In this document: one piece after another, positions 1 to 6,700 of the stretch
Position numbering within the stretch: position 1 is the first letter of the stretch
How the letters are laid out: every line of letters begins with the position of its first letter
Assembly (NCBI GenBank): GCA_964575675.1
Contig: CAZNRY010000151.1
Span: forward strand, 1-10,453
DNA from: CAZNRY01 sp964575675
Lineage (GTDB): Bacteria > Eisenbacteria > RBG-16-71-46 > CAIMUX01 > VGJL01
Length of the DNA stretch: 10,453 nucleotides
Direction of reading: 5' to 3'
Notes under the pieces: model-generated
The model's input: only the letters and a program-made list of their open reading frames with translations
Databases searched by the model: none
Told to the model about the DNA's origin: nothing
Made by a program: the position numbers and the translations under genes

Positions 1-969
1 TGTCTCAACACGGATTTGTTGTTCCGCCAGCTCCGGCATTACGGCCCGAAGGGCGACGTCGGGTGGAACGACAAGGAGATCGAAGCGGTTCGTTCGATCC
101 CGGAACGCTTCGCCGACTACGCGCAGGGGTTCATCCGGCGCGACCAGTACGTGTCGTTCCTGAAGGCGAATGGGATCCTGAAGTACGTCCCAGATCCGGA
201 CGAGTTCACCTACGCGAAAGATGTGGGCGCGCGGCGGATCATCGAGAGGGAGTACGGGAAGCGGCCGATCTACTTCGCCGTTACGGTGCCCGATCAGATG
301 GGATACACCGATCGTCTCACGATGGAGGGGCTGGTCTTCCGCATGGGCGAAAAGCACCCGGACGGCAAGGACGACGTGGATGTCGAGAAGACGATGGGGA
401 ACCTCGAGAACACCTACCTCTATCGGGGCCTCCTGAAGAAGGACGGCTCCTACGACACAAGCGTCTACAAAGACGACAATGCTCTCAAGCTTGTCCAGAA
501 TTACGCCGCCGGGTACATCCGCTCCGGCGAGAAGCTCTTCGATCAGGGGAGAGTGGATGAGGCGGTCCGCGCTGCGGAGAAGGCGGTGCGCCTCTCGAAA
601 TCGGTCAGCATCCTCTACACGGCGGGGGCGCTTTTCTATCGCTGCGAGCGGATGGATCTCTCCGAGATGATCTTCCGCGAGCTGATCGGCGACGGATACG
701 GGGAGTTCCCGATTATGCGGCTTCTCGGCCGGACGGTTGAGCGCCAAGGGCGGCTGGAGGAGGCCGAGCAGATCTACCAGGATGCCTACACGCGCTATCC
801 GGACGATCAGGAGGCGCTGCGGGAGGTCTATTCCTTCTACCTCGAGCAGGACCGCCCGCTGGACGCCTACAAGGCGCTGGACAACTGGGTGAGGCGCCAT
901 CCGGCGGACGAGGCCGCTCGCAAACGTCTGATCGCGCTCGGGGACACTCTGAAGGTGAAGGGGAGCTGA
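1..969 (+). CDS. DUF2723-like (GT117/TMEM260-type) glycosyltransferase, C-terminal part with TPR repeats (5' partial)
   Basis: The reading frame is open through base 1, reading CLNTD directly before the first possible internal start (TTG at 16), so the gene begins upstream and only about 322 residues are seen. Two stretches recall the soluble tail of bacterial DUF2723 proteins, which are GT-C membrane enzymes: LNTDLLFRQLRHYG at the left edge (compare the family's 'LLNTPWYIRQLR') and RPIYFAVTV (bases 262-288) followed by LTMEGLVFRM. From about base 478 to 940 the protein is helical with about four TPR-like units (for example GQGRVDEA-like and QGRLEEAEQIYQDAY patterns), fitting the TPR tail common in this family; it may bind a partner or substrate. 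Known family members transfer a sugar, mannose in human TMEM260, to proteins on the extracytoplasmic side. The membrane part and catalytic residues are off-window, so the family call is moderate; a plain TPR protein is the alternative. It ends with TGA 6 bases before the next gene. Confidence 0.65.
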   Translation, partial: CLNTDLLFRQLRHYGPKGDVGWNDKEIEAVRSIPERFADYAQGFIRRDQYVSFLKANGILKYVPDPDEFTYAKDVGARRIIEREYGKRPIYFAVTVPDQMGYTDRLTMEGLVFRMGEKHPDGKDDVDVEKTMGNLENTYLYRGLLKKDGSYDTSVYKDDNALKLVQNYAAGYIRSGEKLFDQGRVDEAVRAAEKAVRLSKSVSILYTAGALFYRCERMDLSEMIFRELIGDGYGEFPIMRLLGRTVERQGRLEEAEQIYQDAYTRYPDDQEALREVYSFYLEQDRPLDAYKALDNWVRRHPADEAARKRLIALGDTLKVKGS

Positions 970-975
970 GGGCGA

Positions 976-1941
976 ATGAGCAGGGTCCTCGTCACGGGCG
1001 CCGCTGGGTTCGTCGGCTCGCACCTCTGCGAGCGCCTCCTCGAAGAGGGGGAGGAGGTCGTGGGGCTCGATTGCTTCACCGACTTCTACGATCCCGGGCT
1101 GAAGCGCCGGAACATTGCCAGGCTGCTCCGGGACAGCCGGTTCCGATTGATCGAGGCGGACTTGCGGCTCGTTCCGCTCGAGCCACTCCTTGCGGGCGTC
1201 GATGCGGTGTTCCACCAAGCGGCGCAGGCCGGCGTGCGTTCCTCATGGGGGAAGGGGTTCTCCGAGTACTCCTCGATCAACATCGACGCCACACAGCGAC
1301 TCCTCACGGCATGCAGGGAGATCGAGGGGAAGTTCACGCGCTTCGTCTATGCGTCCTCATCGTCGGTCTACGGCGATGCGCCGCGCTACCCGACCGCCGA
1401 AGACGATCCGAAACTGCCGGTTTCCCCGTATGGCGTCACCAAGCTGGCGGGAGAGCTCCTCGTACGGCTTCATGCGGTCAACTACGGGCTCCCCGCGACG
1501 AGTCTTCGCTACTTCACCGTCTACGGACCGCGACAGAGACCCGACATGGGGTTCCATCGCTTCTTCTGCGCGACCGAGCGCGGCGAGCCGGTGATCGTCT
1601 TCGGCGACGGGGAGCAGACGAGGGACTTCACCTACGTGGCCGACGCGGTCGAGGCGAACATCCTCGCGTGGAGGACATCCTCCGAACCCGGAACGGTCTT
1701 CAACATAGGCGGGGGATCGCGCGTCAGCATCCTACAGGTTCTCGCGATGATGGAGCGCTTGAGCGGCCGCCGGGCGAGTGTGGCGCACGCGCCCGTATCG
1801 GCGGGCGATGTTCGCCACACGGGCGCCGATGCAACACGGGCCCGGCAGTTGCTCGGCTACACCCCGCGATGCGGCCTGGAGGATGGATTGGCGCGGATGC
1901 GCGCCTGGATGGTCCGCTTTCTCACCGGGGAGGGAGAGTGA
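976..1941 (+). CDS. NAD-dependent sugar-nucleotide 4-epimerase (UDP-glucuronate/UDP-glucose epimerase group)
   Basis: A 321-residue extended short-chain dehydrogenase, the usual length for this family, acting in the cytoplasm on nucleotide sugars. It shows the Rossmann NAD site GAAGFVG at residues 8-14, an acidic residue ending strand 2 (LDCFTDFYDP, 31-40), the SSSSVYG strand (127-133) and the catalytic pair Tyr152/Lys156 in PYGVTK. The stretch RYFTVYGPRQRPDM (178-191) and FGDGEQTRDF (209-218) are typical of the epimerase/dehydratase branch. The FYDPGLKRRN stretch and the RQRPDM motif resemble UDP-glucuronate 4-epimerases, which would make UDP-galacturonate, but UDP-glucose 4-epimerase or a related 4-epimerase cannot be excluded. 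The ATG at 976 has GAGGG 3 bases upstream, overlapping the previous stop, and GGGGAG 10 bases upstream. Its TGA overlaps the GTG start of the next gene by 4 bases. The neighbouring UDP-glucuronate decarboxylase makes a shared UDP-glucuronate substrate attractive (inference). Confidence 0.88.
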   Translation: MSRVLVTGAAGFVGSHLCERLLEEGEEVVGLDCFTDFYDPGLKRRNIARLLRDSRFRLIEADLRLVPLEPLLAGVDAVFHQAAQAGVRSSWGKGFSEYSSINIDATQRLLTACREIEGKFTRFVYASSSSVYGDAPRYPTAEDDPKLPVSPYGVTKLAGELLVRLHAVNYGLPATSLRYFTVYGPRQRPDMGFHRFFCATERGEPVIVFGDGEQTRDFTYVADAVEANILAWRTSSEPGTVFNIGGGSRVSILQVLAMMERLSGRRASVAHAPVSAGDVRHTGADATRARQLLGYTPRCGLEDGLARMRAWMVRFLTGEGE

Positions 1942-2888
1942 GCAGGAGCTGCGAGATCTCCGTCGTGATCCCGGCCTATGATGAGGCCGAGTCGGTCGGC
2001 ACCCTTGTCGAGAACGTCGCCGGCGTCCTGAAGGGTCTGGGCAGAAGCTACGAGATCCTCGTCGTCGACGACGGATCCAGTGACGGCACGGCCGATGAGA
2101 TCGCCGCGCGGATCCCGGTTCTGCCCGGATTGTGGCTCCTCTCGCTCAGGGTGAATTGCGGGAAGTCGGCCGCGCTGGCAGCGGGTTTCCGCGAGTGCCG
2201 CGCGACGGGCTTCGTTGTGACCCTCGACGCAGATCTGCAGGACGATCCGGAGGAGATCCCCGCGCTCCTCGGCCTCTGCGAATCTCAGTACGATCTGGTC
2301 TCCGGCTGGAAGCGCCATCGCCGCGATCCATGGACGAAGCGGCTGCCGAGCAGAATCTTCAACATGGTCACCTCGAGGATCACGGGGATCCGCCTTCACG
2401 ACTTCAACTGCGGCTTCAAGGTCTATCGCAGGGGGGTGGTCGATTCTCTTTCCCTCCACGGGGAGCTTCACCGCTACATCCCCGTTCTCGCGCGGCGGCT
2501 TGGTTGGAGGGTCGGTGAGAAAGAGGTCCGCCACCACCCCCGTCTCCACGGCCGGAGCAAGTTCGGGTCGACCCGTTTCGCGAACGGCTTCCTCGACCTC
2601 CTGCTGGTGATGTTCTTGAGCGGCCGCCACCGATCTCCGTTGCACGTCTTCGGGCGGCTCGGGGTCCTCTTTCTGTTCGTGGGCGGGCTGATCAACCTGT
2701 ACATGGCGGGGATCTGGATCGTCGAATCGAAGCTCCGGGTCCGCCCGCTCCTGCTGTTCGGTGTGATCCTTGTCATACTGGGTATCCAGTTCATTTCAAT
2801 GGGGCTGCTCGCCGAGATGATCGCCGGGCTAGAACGTCCGCGGGAGATCCCGATCCGCAGAAGGATCCCCGAGGGGGAGGATTCATGA
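1938..2888 (+). CDS. GT2 polyprenyl-phosphate sugar transferase, GtrB/ArnC type, with two C-terminal membrane helices
   Basis: A 316-residue GT-A glycosyltransferase of family 2. Visible motifs are VVIPAYDE (9-16), VVDDGSSDGT (42-51), the metal/nucleotide site TLDADLQDDPEEIP (95-108, DxD at 97-99), DFNCGFKVYRR (155-165) and HRYIPVLARRLG (178-189) followed by GRSKFGSTR (205-213). These are the hallmarks of enzymes that move one sugar from a nucleotide sugar to undecaprenyl or dolichyl phosphate on the inner face of the membrane (ArnC, GtrB, polyprenyl-phosphate glucose/mannose synthases). Two hydrophobic segments at about 240-262 and 269-297 match the usual two C-terminal helices. The open frame continues far upstream, but that part is out-of-frame translation of the epimerase gene. 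I chose GTG at 1938 because conserved sequence begins there, GGGGAGG (1927-1933) precedes it, and GTGA overlaps the epimerase stop. The sugar carried cannot be read from sequence. It overlaps the next gene by ATGA. Confidence 0.9.
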   Translation: MSRSCEISVVIPAYDEAESVGTLVENVAGVLKGLGRSYEILVVDDGSSDGTADEIAARIPVLPGLWLLSLRVNCGKSAALAAGFRECRATGFVVTLDADLQDDPEEIPALLGLCESQYDLVSGWKRHRRDPWTKRLPSRIFNMVTSRITGIRLHDFNCGFKVYRRGVVDSLSLHGELHRYIPVLARRLGWRVGEKEVRHHPRLHGRSKFGSTRFANGFLDLLLVMFLSGRHRSPLHVFGRLGVLFLFVGGLINLYMAGIWIVESKLRVRPLLLFGVILVILGIQFISMGLLAEMIAGLERPREIPIRRRIPEGEDS

Positions 2889-3820
2889 GGGTCTTGATCA
2901 CCGGCGGGGCCGGGTTCATCGGTTCCCATCTTTGCGATCACCTGCTGGCGAAGGGGATGGAAGTGATCTGCATGGACAACCTCCTGACCGGGAGCGTGCA
3001 GAACATCCTCCACATCCGGAGCCCCCGATTCGCGTTCATCGAGTACGACGTCACGAACTACATCTACGTCGACGGACCGCTCGATTTCGTCCTGCATTTC
3101 GCCAGCCCCGCGAGCCCAATCGACTACCTGAGGCTTCCGATCCACACCCTGAAGGTCGGCGCCATCGGCACGCACAAGGCGCTGGGGCTTGCGAGGGAGA
3201 AGAACGCCTGCTTCCTCATCGCATCCACGTCCGAGGTCTACGGCGATCCGGCGATCCACCCGCAGCCCGAATCGTACTGGGGCAATGTGAACCCGATCGG
3301 ACTGCGAGGGGTATACGACGAGGCGAAGCGATATGCTGAGGCGCTCACGATGGCCTACCGCCGCTACCACGGCGTCAACACGAAGATCATCCGGATCTTC
3401 AACACGTTCGGGCCCAGAATGCGCAGGAACGACGGCCGGGCCGTGCCGACCTTCATCATGCAGGCGCTCCGCGGCGAGCCGCTCACGGTCTTCGGGGACG
3501 GAACCCAGACGCGATCGTTCGGATACATCACCGATCTCGTGGAGGGGATCGAGAAGCTGATTCATTCGGATCTCGCCGAGCCGGTCAACATCGGCAACCC
3601 CCAGGAGATGACGGTGTCGGAGATGGCGGAGACGATCATCCGGATCGCGGGGAGCACAAGCAAGATCGTCTATCGTCCCCTTCCCGAAGACGACCCCAAG
3701 GTCCGGCAGCCCGACATATCGCTCGCGAGGTCGCGTCTCGGTTGGGAGCCGAAGGTCGATGTGCGCGACGCGCTGCGCCTGACCGTCGAGTGGTTCCGCG
3801 ATTCAGAAGGGAAACCCTGA
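2885..3820 (+). CDS. UDP-glucuronate decarboxylase (UDP-xylose synthase), EC 4.1.1.35 type
   Basis: A 311-residue SDR enzyme that by family converts UDP-glucuronate to UDP-xylose with a tightly bound NAD in the cytoplasm. The NAD motif GGAGFIG is at 7-13. The call rests on the decarboxylase signatures: HFASPASPIDY (71-81), STSEVYGDP (114-122), HPQPESYWGNVNP (125-137), YDEAKRYAE (144-152) and RIFNTFGPRM (170-179). The catalytic Tyr144 and Lys148 are present, and Glu117 sits 27 residues before the Tyr, as in human UXS1. The length matches the soluble bacterial enzyme, without the N-terminal membrane anchor of the animal form or the formyltransferase domain of ArnA. ATG at 2885 overlaps the previous stop (ATGA) and has a strong GGGGGAGG (2873-2880) 4 bases upstream. 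Its stop is 10 bases before the next start. No UDP-glucose dehydrogenase is visible here to supply its substrate. Confidence 0.92.
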   Translation: MRVLITGGAGFIGSHLCDHLLAKGMEVICMDNLLTGSVQNILHIRSPRFAFIEYDVTNYIYVDGPLDFVLHFASPASPIDYLRLPIHTLKVGAIGTHKALGLAREKNACFLIASTSEVYGDPAIHPQPESYWGNVNPIGLRGVYDEAKRYAEALTMAYRRYHGVNTKIIRIFNTFGPRMRRNDGRAVPTFIMQALRGEPLTVFGDGTQTRSFGYITDLVEGIEKLIHSDLAEPVNIGNPQEMTVSEMAETIIRIAGSTSKIVYRPLPEDDPKVRQPDISLARSRLGWEPKVDVRDALRLTVEWFRDSEGKP

Positions 3821-3830
3821 GAGGACCGCA

Positions 3831-4586
3831 ATGGAAGGACCCCCTCCCCGGGCGATGGTGATCATCCCGACCTACGACGAGTTGGCGAACGTCCGCTCGC
3901 TGATTCCGAAGCTCCTAGCGGTCGCCCCCAACCTCGAGGTCCTGGTCGTCGACGACGACTCACCCGATGGAACGGGCGCTTACGTCGAAGAAGTGAGCCG
4001 AAAGATCCCGCGGGTCCACTGCCTGCGACGGCCGCGGAAGATGGGCCTCGGGTCCGCCTACCGGGACGGCTTCCGCTATGCGCTCGATCGGAAGGTCGAT
4101 CTGGTCTTCGAGATGGATGCCGATTTCTCCCACGATCCGGACGCGATCCCGCAGTTTTTCGAGGCGGCGCGAGAAGCGGATCTGGTCCTCGGCAGCCGGT
4201 ACCTGAACGGGGTGACGGTGGTGAACTGGCCGTTGCGGCGGCTCATCCTGAGCTACTCGGCCAACGTGTTCTCGAGGATCGTGACGGGGCTCCCCGTCAA
4301 GGACGCCACGGGAGGGTTCAAGTGCTTCCGCCGCGTGGTGCTCGAGTCCCTCGATCTCGACTCGATCAAGAGCGACGGCTATTCCTTCCAGATCGAGGTC
4401 AGCTGGTATGCATGGCGGCTCGGCTTCCGGGTCAAGGAGATCCCGATCCTCTTCCTCGATCGCCGCGTGGGGATCAGCAAGATGAACAAGCGGATCATCC
4501 GGGAGGCGATTGTCCTCGTCCTTCACCTCGGCCTGGTCCGCCTCTTCGGCCGCCGGCCCCGCCGGCATGAGGGGGGGCGCTCTTGA
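3831..4586 (+). CDS. Polyprenol-phosphate mannose synthase, DPM1-like GT2
   Basis: A 251-residue GT2 enzyme close in layout to human DPM1 and the soluble polyprenol-phosphate mannose synthases. By family it transfers mannose from GDP-mannose to a polyprenyl phosphate at the cytoplasmic face. Motifs in order are IIPTYDELANV (11-21), VVDDDSPDGTG (39-49), EMDADFSHDP (94-103, DxD at 96-98), LGSRYLNG (120-127), DATGGFKCFRR (158-168), GYSFQIE (183-189) and the C-terminal DRRVGISKMN (210-219). There is no transmembrane segment; a mildly hydrophobic amphipathic helix (about 222-238) may contact the membrane, so this is the short type of enzyme. ATG at 3831 is preceded by GAGG at 3821-3824 with a 6-base spacer, right after the previous stop. 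Its stop overlaps the next TTG start. Its product would be a natural donor for a DUF2723/GT-C enzyme such as the first gene. Glucose instead of mannose is possible. Confidence 0.9.
   Translation: MEGPPPRAMVIIPTYDELANVRSLIPKLLAVAPNLEVLVVDDDSPDGTGAYVEEVSRKIPRVHCLRRPRKMGLGSAYRDGFRYALDRKVDLVFEMDADFSHDPDAIPQFFEAAREADLVLGSRYLNGVTVVNWPLRRLILSYSANVFSRIVTGLPVKDATGGFKCFRRVVLESLDLDSIKSDGYSFQIEVSWYAWRLGFRVKEIPILFLDRRVGISKMNKRIIREAIVLVLHLGLVRLFGRRPRRHEGGRS
4569..4577 (+). promoter_or_regulatory. Ribosome binding site supporting a TTG start
   Basis: GA followed by seven G lies inside the end of the DPM1-like gene, 5 bases before TTG at 4583. It supports the TTG start, whose TTGA overlaps the preceding stop. 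No ATG or GTG in the same frame lies between this site and the conserved GT2 sequence that starts at residue 21. Confidence 0.55.
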
Positions 4587-6700
4587 GCGAGCTGCCCCTT
4601 TTCTCGACCGAACCCGGTCCGGCCCCGCGCCCGGCCCCTCGCGTGTCGGTGGTCGTCGTTCACTACCGGACCCCCGACGTCTTGGCGGTCTGCCTCGCGC
4701 GTCTCGAGGAGAACCTGCGAGGTCTTCCCCACGAGATCCTCGTTATCGACAACGCGCCTCTGGACGCCACGGCCGAGGAGCTCTGCGCGGGGCGTCCGGG
4801 AGTTGTCTACAGCAAAAACGACCGCAACGTCGGCTTCGGCCGGGCGGTCAATCAAGGACTGGCTGCGGGGCGGGGGGAGTTCTTTCTCGTTCTGAATCCC
4901 GACGTCGAGGTGCAGCCCGGCAGCGTCGGAGAACTGATCGCACAGATGGAGCGCGATCCCGCCGCCGGGCTCGTCGCGCCGAAGCTCTTGAACGAAGATG
5001 GAAGCCTGCAGCACTCCTGCCGGACTTTCTACACGCTTCCCGTCTTTCTTCTGCGGCGGACGTTCCTCGGGCGAATCCTGCCGCACAGCCACATTCTGCG
5101 CGAACATCTGATGCTCGACTACGACCATGAGGCGACGCGGCCCGTGGATTGGTGTCTCGGAGCCAGCCTCCTCGTCCGCCGCCGCGCGGTTGAGGACGTC
5201 GGTCCGATGGATGAGAGGTTCTTCCTCTACTTCGAGGATGTCGACTGGTGCTACCGGATGCAGGCTCGCGGCTGGAAGGTTTTCTACCACCCGGCCGCGG
5301 TGATGACCCACCGCTACCGGCGCGAGAGCGCGCGGCGTCCCGGCAAGGGACTGCTGATCCACCTCGCCTCCACCTTCAGGTACTACGAGAAGTGGAGCTT
5401 CGTCCTCTACTGGTTGAAGCGCCGGTCTTCCTCAATCCGGCGCGTCGTGATGATCATCTCGGACCTCGCCGCGGTGAACATGGCCTTCATGATCGCCTAC
5501 GGGACGCGGAGTCTCTCGGGGTCGCTCCTGACGAAGCCGATGTTCGGCTTCGGGCACTATTCCCGATTCCTTTTCTTCACGAATGCCGTCGCGCTCGCGG
5601 CCCTCGCCCTGGCCGGGATGTACCGCAGCCGCCGGCGCGAAGAGGCGGGGGAACAGCTGCTGGGAGCGACGCGCGCGGTCGCGGCGACGGCCCTGATCAT
5701 GATGGCGTCGACCTTTCTCTTCTCCCAGCCCGTCTACTCGCGCGCCGTCGTGGGGGCGTTTCTGCCGCTGGCGCTCCTGCTGATCATGATGTTCCGCTGG
5801 GCGGTGTTCCGGACTCAGGGGAGCATGCGTTCCAGGGGGATTCATCTGCGCCGGATCGGGCTCCTCGCGCCGCCCGAGGATGCCGGAATCGTGAAGCAGC
5901 GCGTCGACCGGGAGCTCGCGCTCGGCTTCGAGATCCTGCCACTCACGACGCGTGCGGCCCTGCTGGCGCGGCCGCGGGGGGGAGCGCTCACATCGATCGA
6001 GGAAGCGACCGTCCTGTGGGTGCAGGACGAGCGGATTGCCGAGGTCGTTCTTTTCGAGGATTGGTCGGAGGCGGATCCCGGACCGTTGATCACCTCTCTC
6101 GCCCGCGCAGGCGTGCCCGTCCGCTTGGTCCCGCGGCTGCGCTCCGCTCTCCGGAAGGGATCGAGAATGGGGGATTTCCTCGGGCTCCCCGCCGTCCACC
6201 TCTCGACCACCAATCTGGCGGGCCGTTCCTGGGAGAAGCGCCTGCTCGACCTTCTGGTCTCGTCCGTTTCGATCCTCGTCCTCGCACTCCCGTACCTGGC
6301 CGCTCTTCTGGGGCTTTGGGTTGCTGGAGACCGCACGATCGACCGCGAGGTCTTGGGTCGATCGGGACGCGCCATCACGATCCGCTCCCTGCCCGGCCGA
6401 TGGCCCGGCGGAGCGTTTACGGGACTGAAGGAGTTTCCTACACTCCTCCTGTGGTTTCGGGGAGAGTGGAGCTTGGTCGGGATCCAGGCGATCGATCGGG
6501 GAAGATGGGGCGACCTTCCGGAGGCGTATCGACGCTTCCCTCCCGATGCGCCGCCCGGCTGGATCACGATGGCCGGAGGGATGGAGCGCTCCCTGGAAGA
6601 AGTCTGCGCCGCGAACCAGGAATACGTGGGGCGCTGGAGCCTCGCGCTGGATCTTAACCTCATCCTCGAGCGCCTCAGGCGCCGGAAGGGGAACCGTTGA
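4583..6700 (+). CDS. Fusion of rhamnosyltransferase-like GT2 with a membrane polyprenyl-phosphate sugar-transferase module (degenerate PGT)
   Basis: A 705-residue two-enzyme fusion. Residues 20-280 are a GT2 of the WbbL/rhamnosyltransferase type: VSVVVVHYRTPD (21-32), NDRNVGFGRAVNQG (79-92), LNPDVEV (104-110), DWCLGASLLVRR (189-200) and FFLYFEDVDWCYRMQ (213-227). Residues about 287-405 hold four hydrophobic helices (287-307, 328-347, 364-382, 387-405). Residues about 420-540 resemble the nucleotide-binding-like linker of WcaJ-type proteins (AEVVLFEDW, then VPVRLVPRL). Residues 549-700 follow the bacterial sugar-transferase (large monotopic phosphoglycosyltransferase) pattern: EKRLLDLLVSS membrane hairpin, FRGEWSLVG (625-633) and YVGRWSLALDLNLIL (681-695). 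The segment carrying the catalytic Asp-Glu is shortened and altered: the family's LDELPQL reads LKEFPTL (Lys616-Glu617), the PRP motif reads IQA, and KFRSM reads TIRSL. The PGT half may therefore be inactive or changed in function. The N-terminal GT2 looks intact. It is coupled on both sides by TTGA overlaps. Confidence 0.85.
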   Translation: MSELPLFSTEPGPAPRPAPRVSVVVVHYRTPDVLAVCLARLEENLRGLPHEILVIDNAPLDATAEELCAGRPGVVYSKNDRNVGFGRAVNQGLAAGRGEFFLVLNPDVEVQPGSVGELIAQMERDPAAGLVAPKLLNEDGSLQHSCRTFYTLPVFLLRRTFLGRILPHSHILREHLMLDYDHEATRPVDWCLGASLLVRRRAVEDVGPMDERFFLYFEDVDWCYRMQARGWKVFYHPAAVMTHRYRRESARRPGKGLLIHLASTFRYYEKWSFVLYWLKRRSSSIRRVVMIISDLAAVNMAFMIAYGTRSLSGSLLTKPMFGFGHYSRFLFFTNAVALAALALAGMYRSRRREEAGEQLLGATRAVAATALIMMASTFLFSQPVYSRAVVGAFLPLALLLIMMFRWAVFRTQGSMRSRGIHLRRIGLLAPPEDAGIVKQRVDRELALGFEILPLTTRAALLARPRGGALTSIEEATVLWVQDERIAEVVLFEDWSEADPGPLITSLARAGVPVRLVPRLRSALRKGSRMGDFLGLPAVHLSTTNLAGRSWEKRLLDLLVSSVSILVLALPYLAALLGLWVAGDRTIDREVLGRSGRAITIRSLPGRWPGGAFTGLKEFPTLLLWFRGEWSLVGIQAIDRGRWGDLPEAYRRFPPDAPPGWITMAGGMERSLEEVCAANQEYVGRWSLALDLNLILERLRRRKGNR
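6684..6693 (+). promoter_or_regulatory. Ribosome binding site supporting a TTG start
   Basis: GGAAGGGGAA lies at the end of the fusion gene, 3 bases before TTG at 6697. It supports that start, which also gives a clean signal peptide (MRRSFGVLC...) and a TTGA overlap with the upstream stop. Confidence 0.55.

Noticed and set aside
1071..1937. N-terminal extension of the GtrB/ArnC-like gene
   Set aside because: This part is an alternate-frame reading of the epimerase gene; conserved GT2 sequence begins right after GTG at 1938.
1757..2629. Shared 14-base string CTTGAGCGGCCGCC in the epimerase and GT2 genes
   Set aside because: It lies in coding sequence in unrelated proteins and uses common high-GC codons; a chance repeat is the simplest explanation.
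2474..3565. Minus-strand open frame opposite the UDP-glucuronate decarboxylase
   Set aside because: The opposite strand encodes a complete decarboxylase with all signatures; the antisense frame has none.
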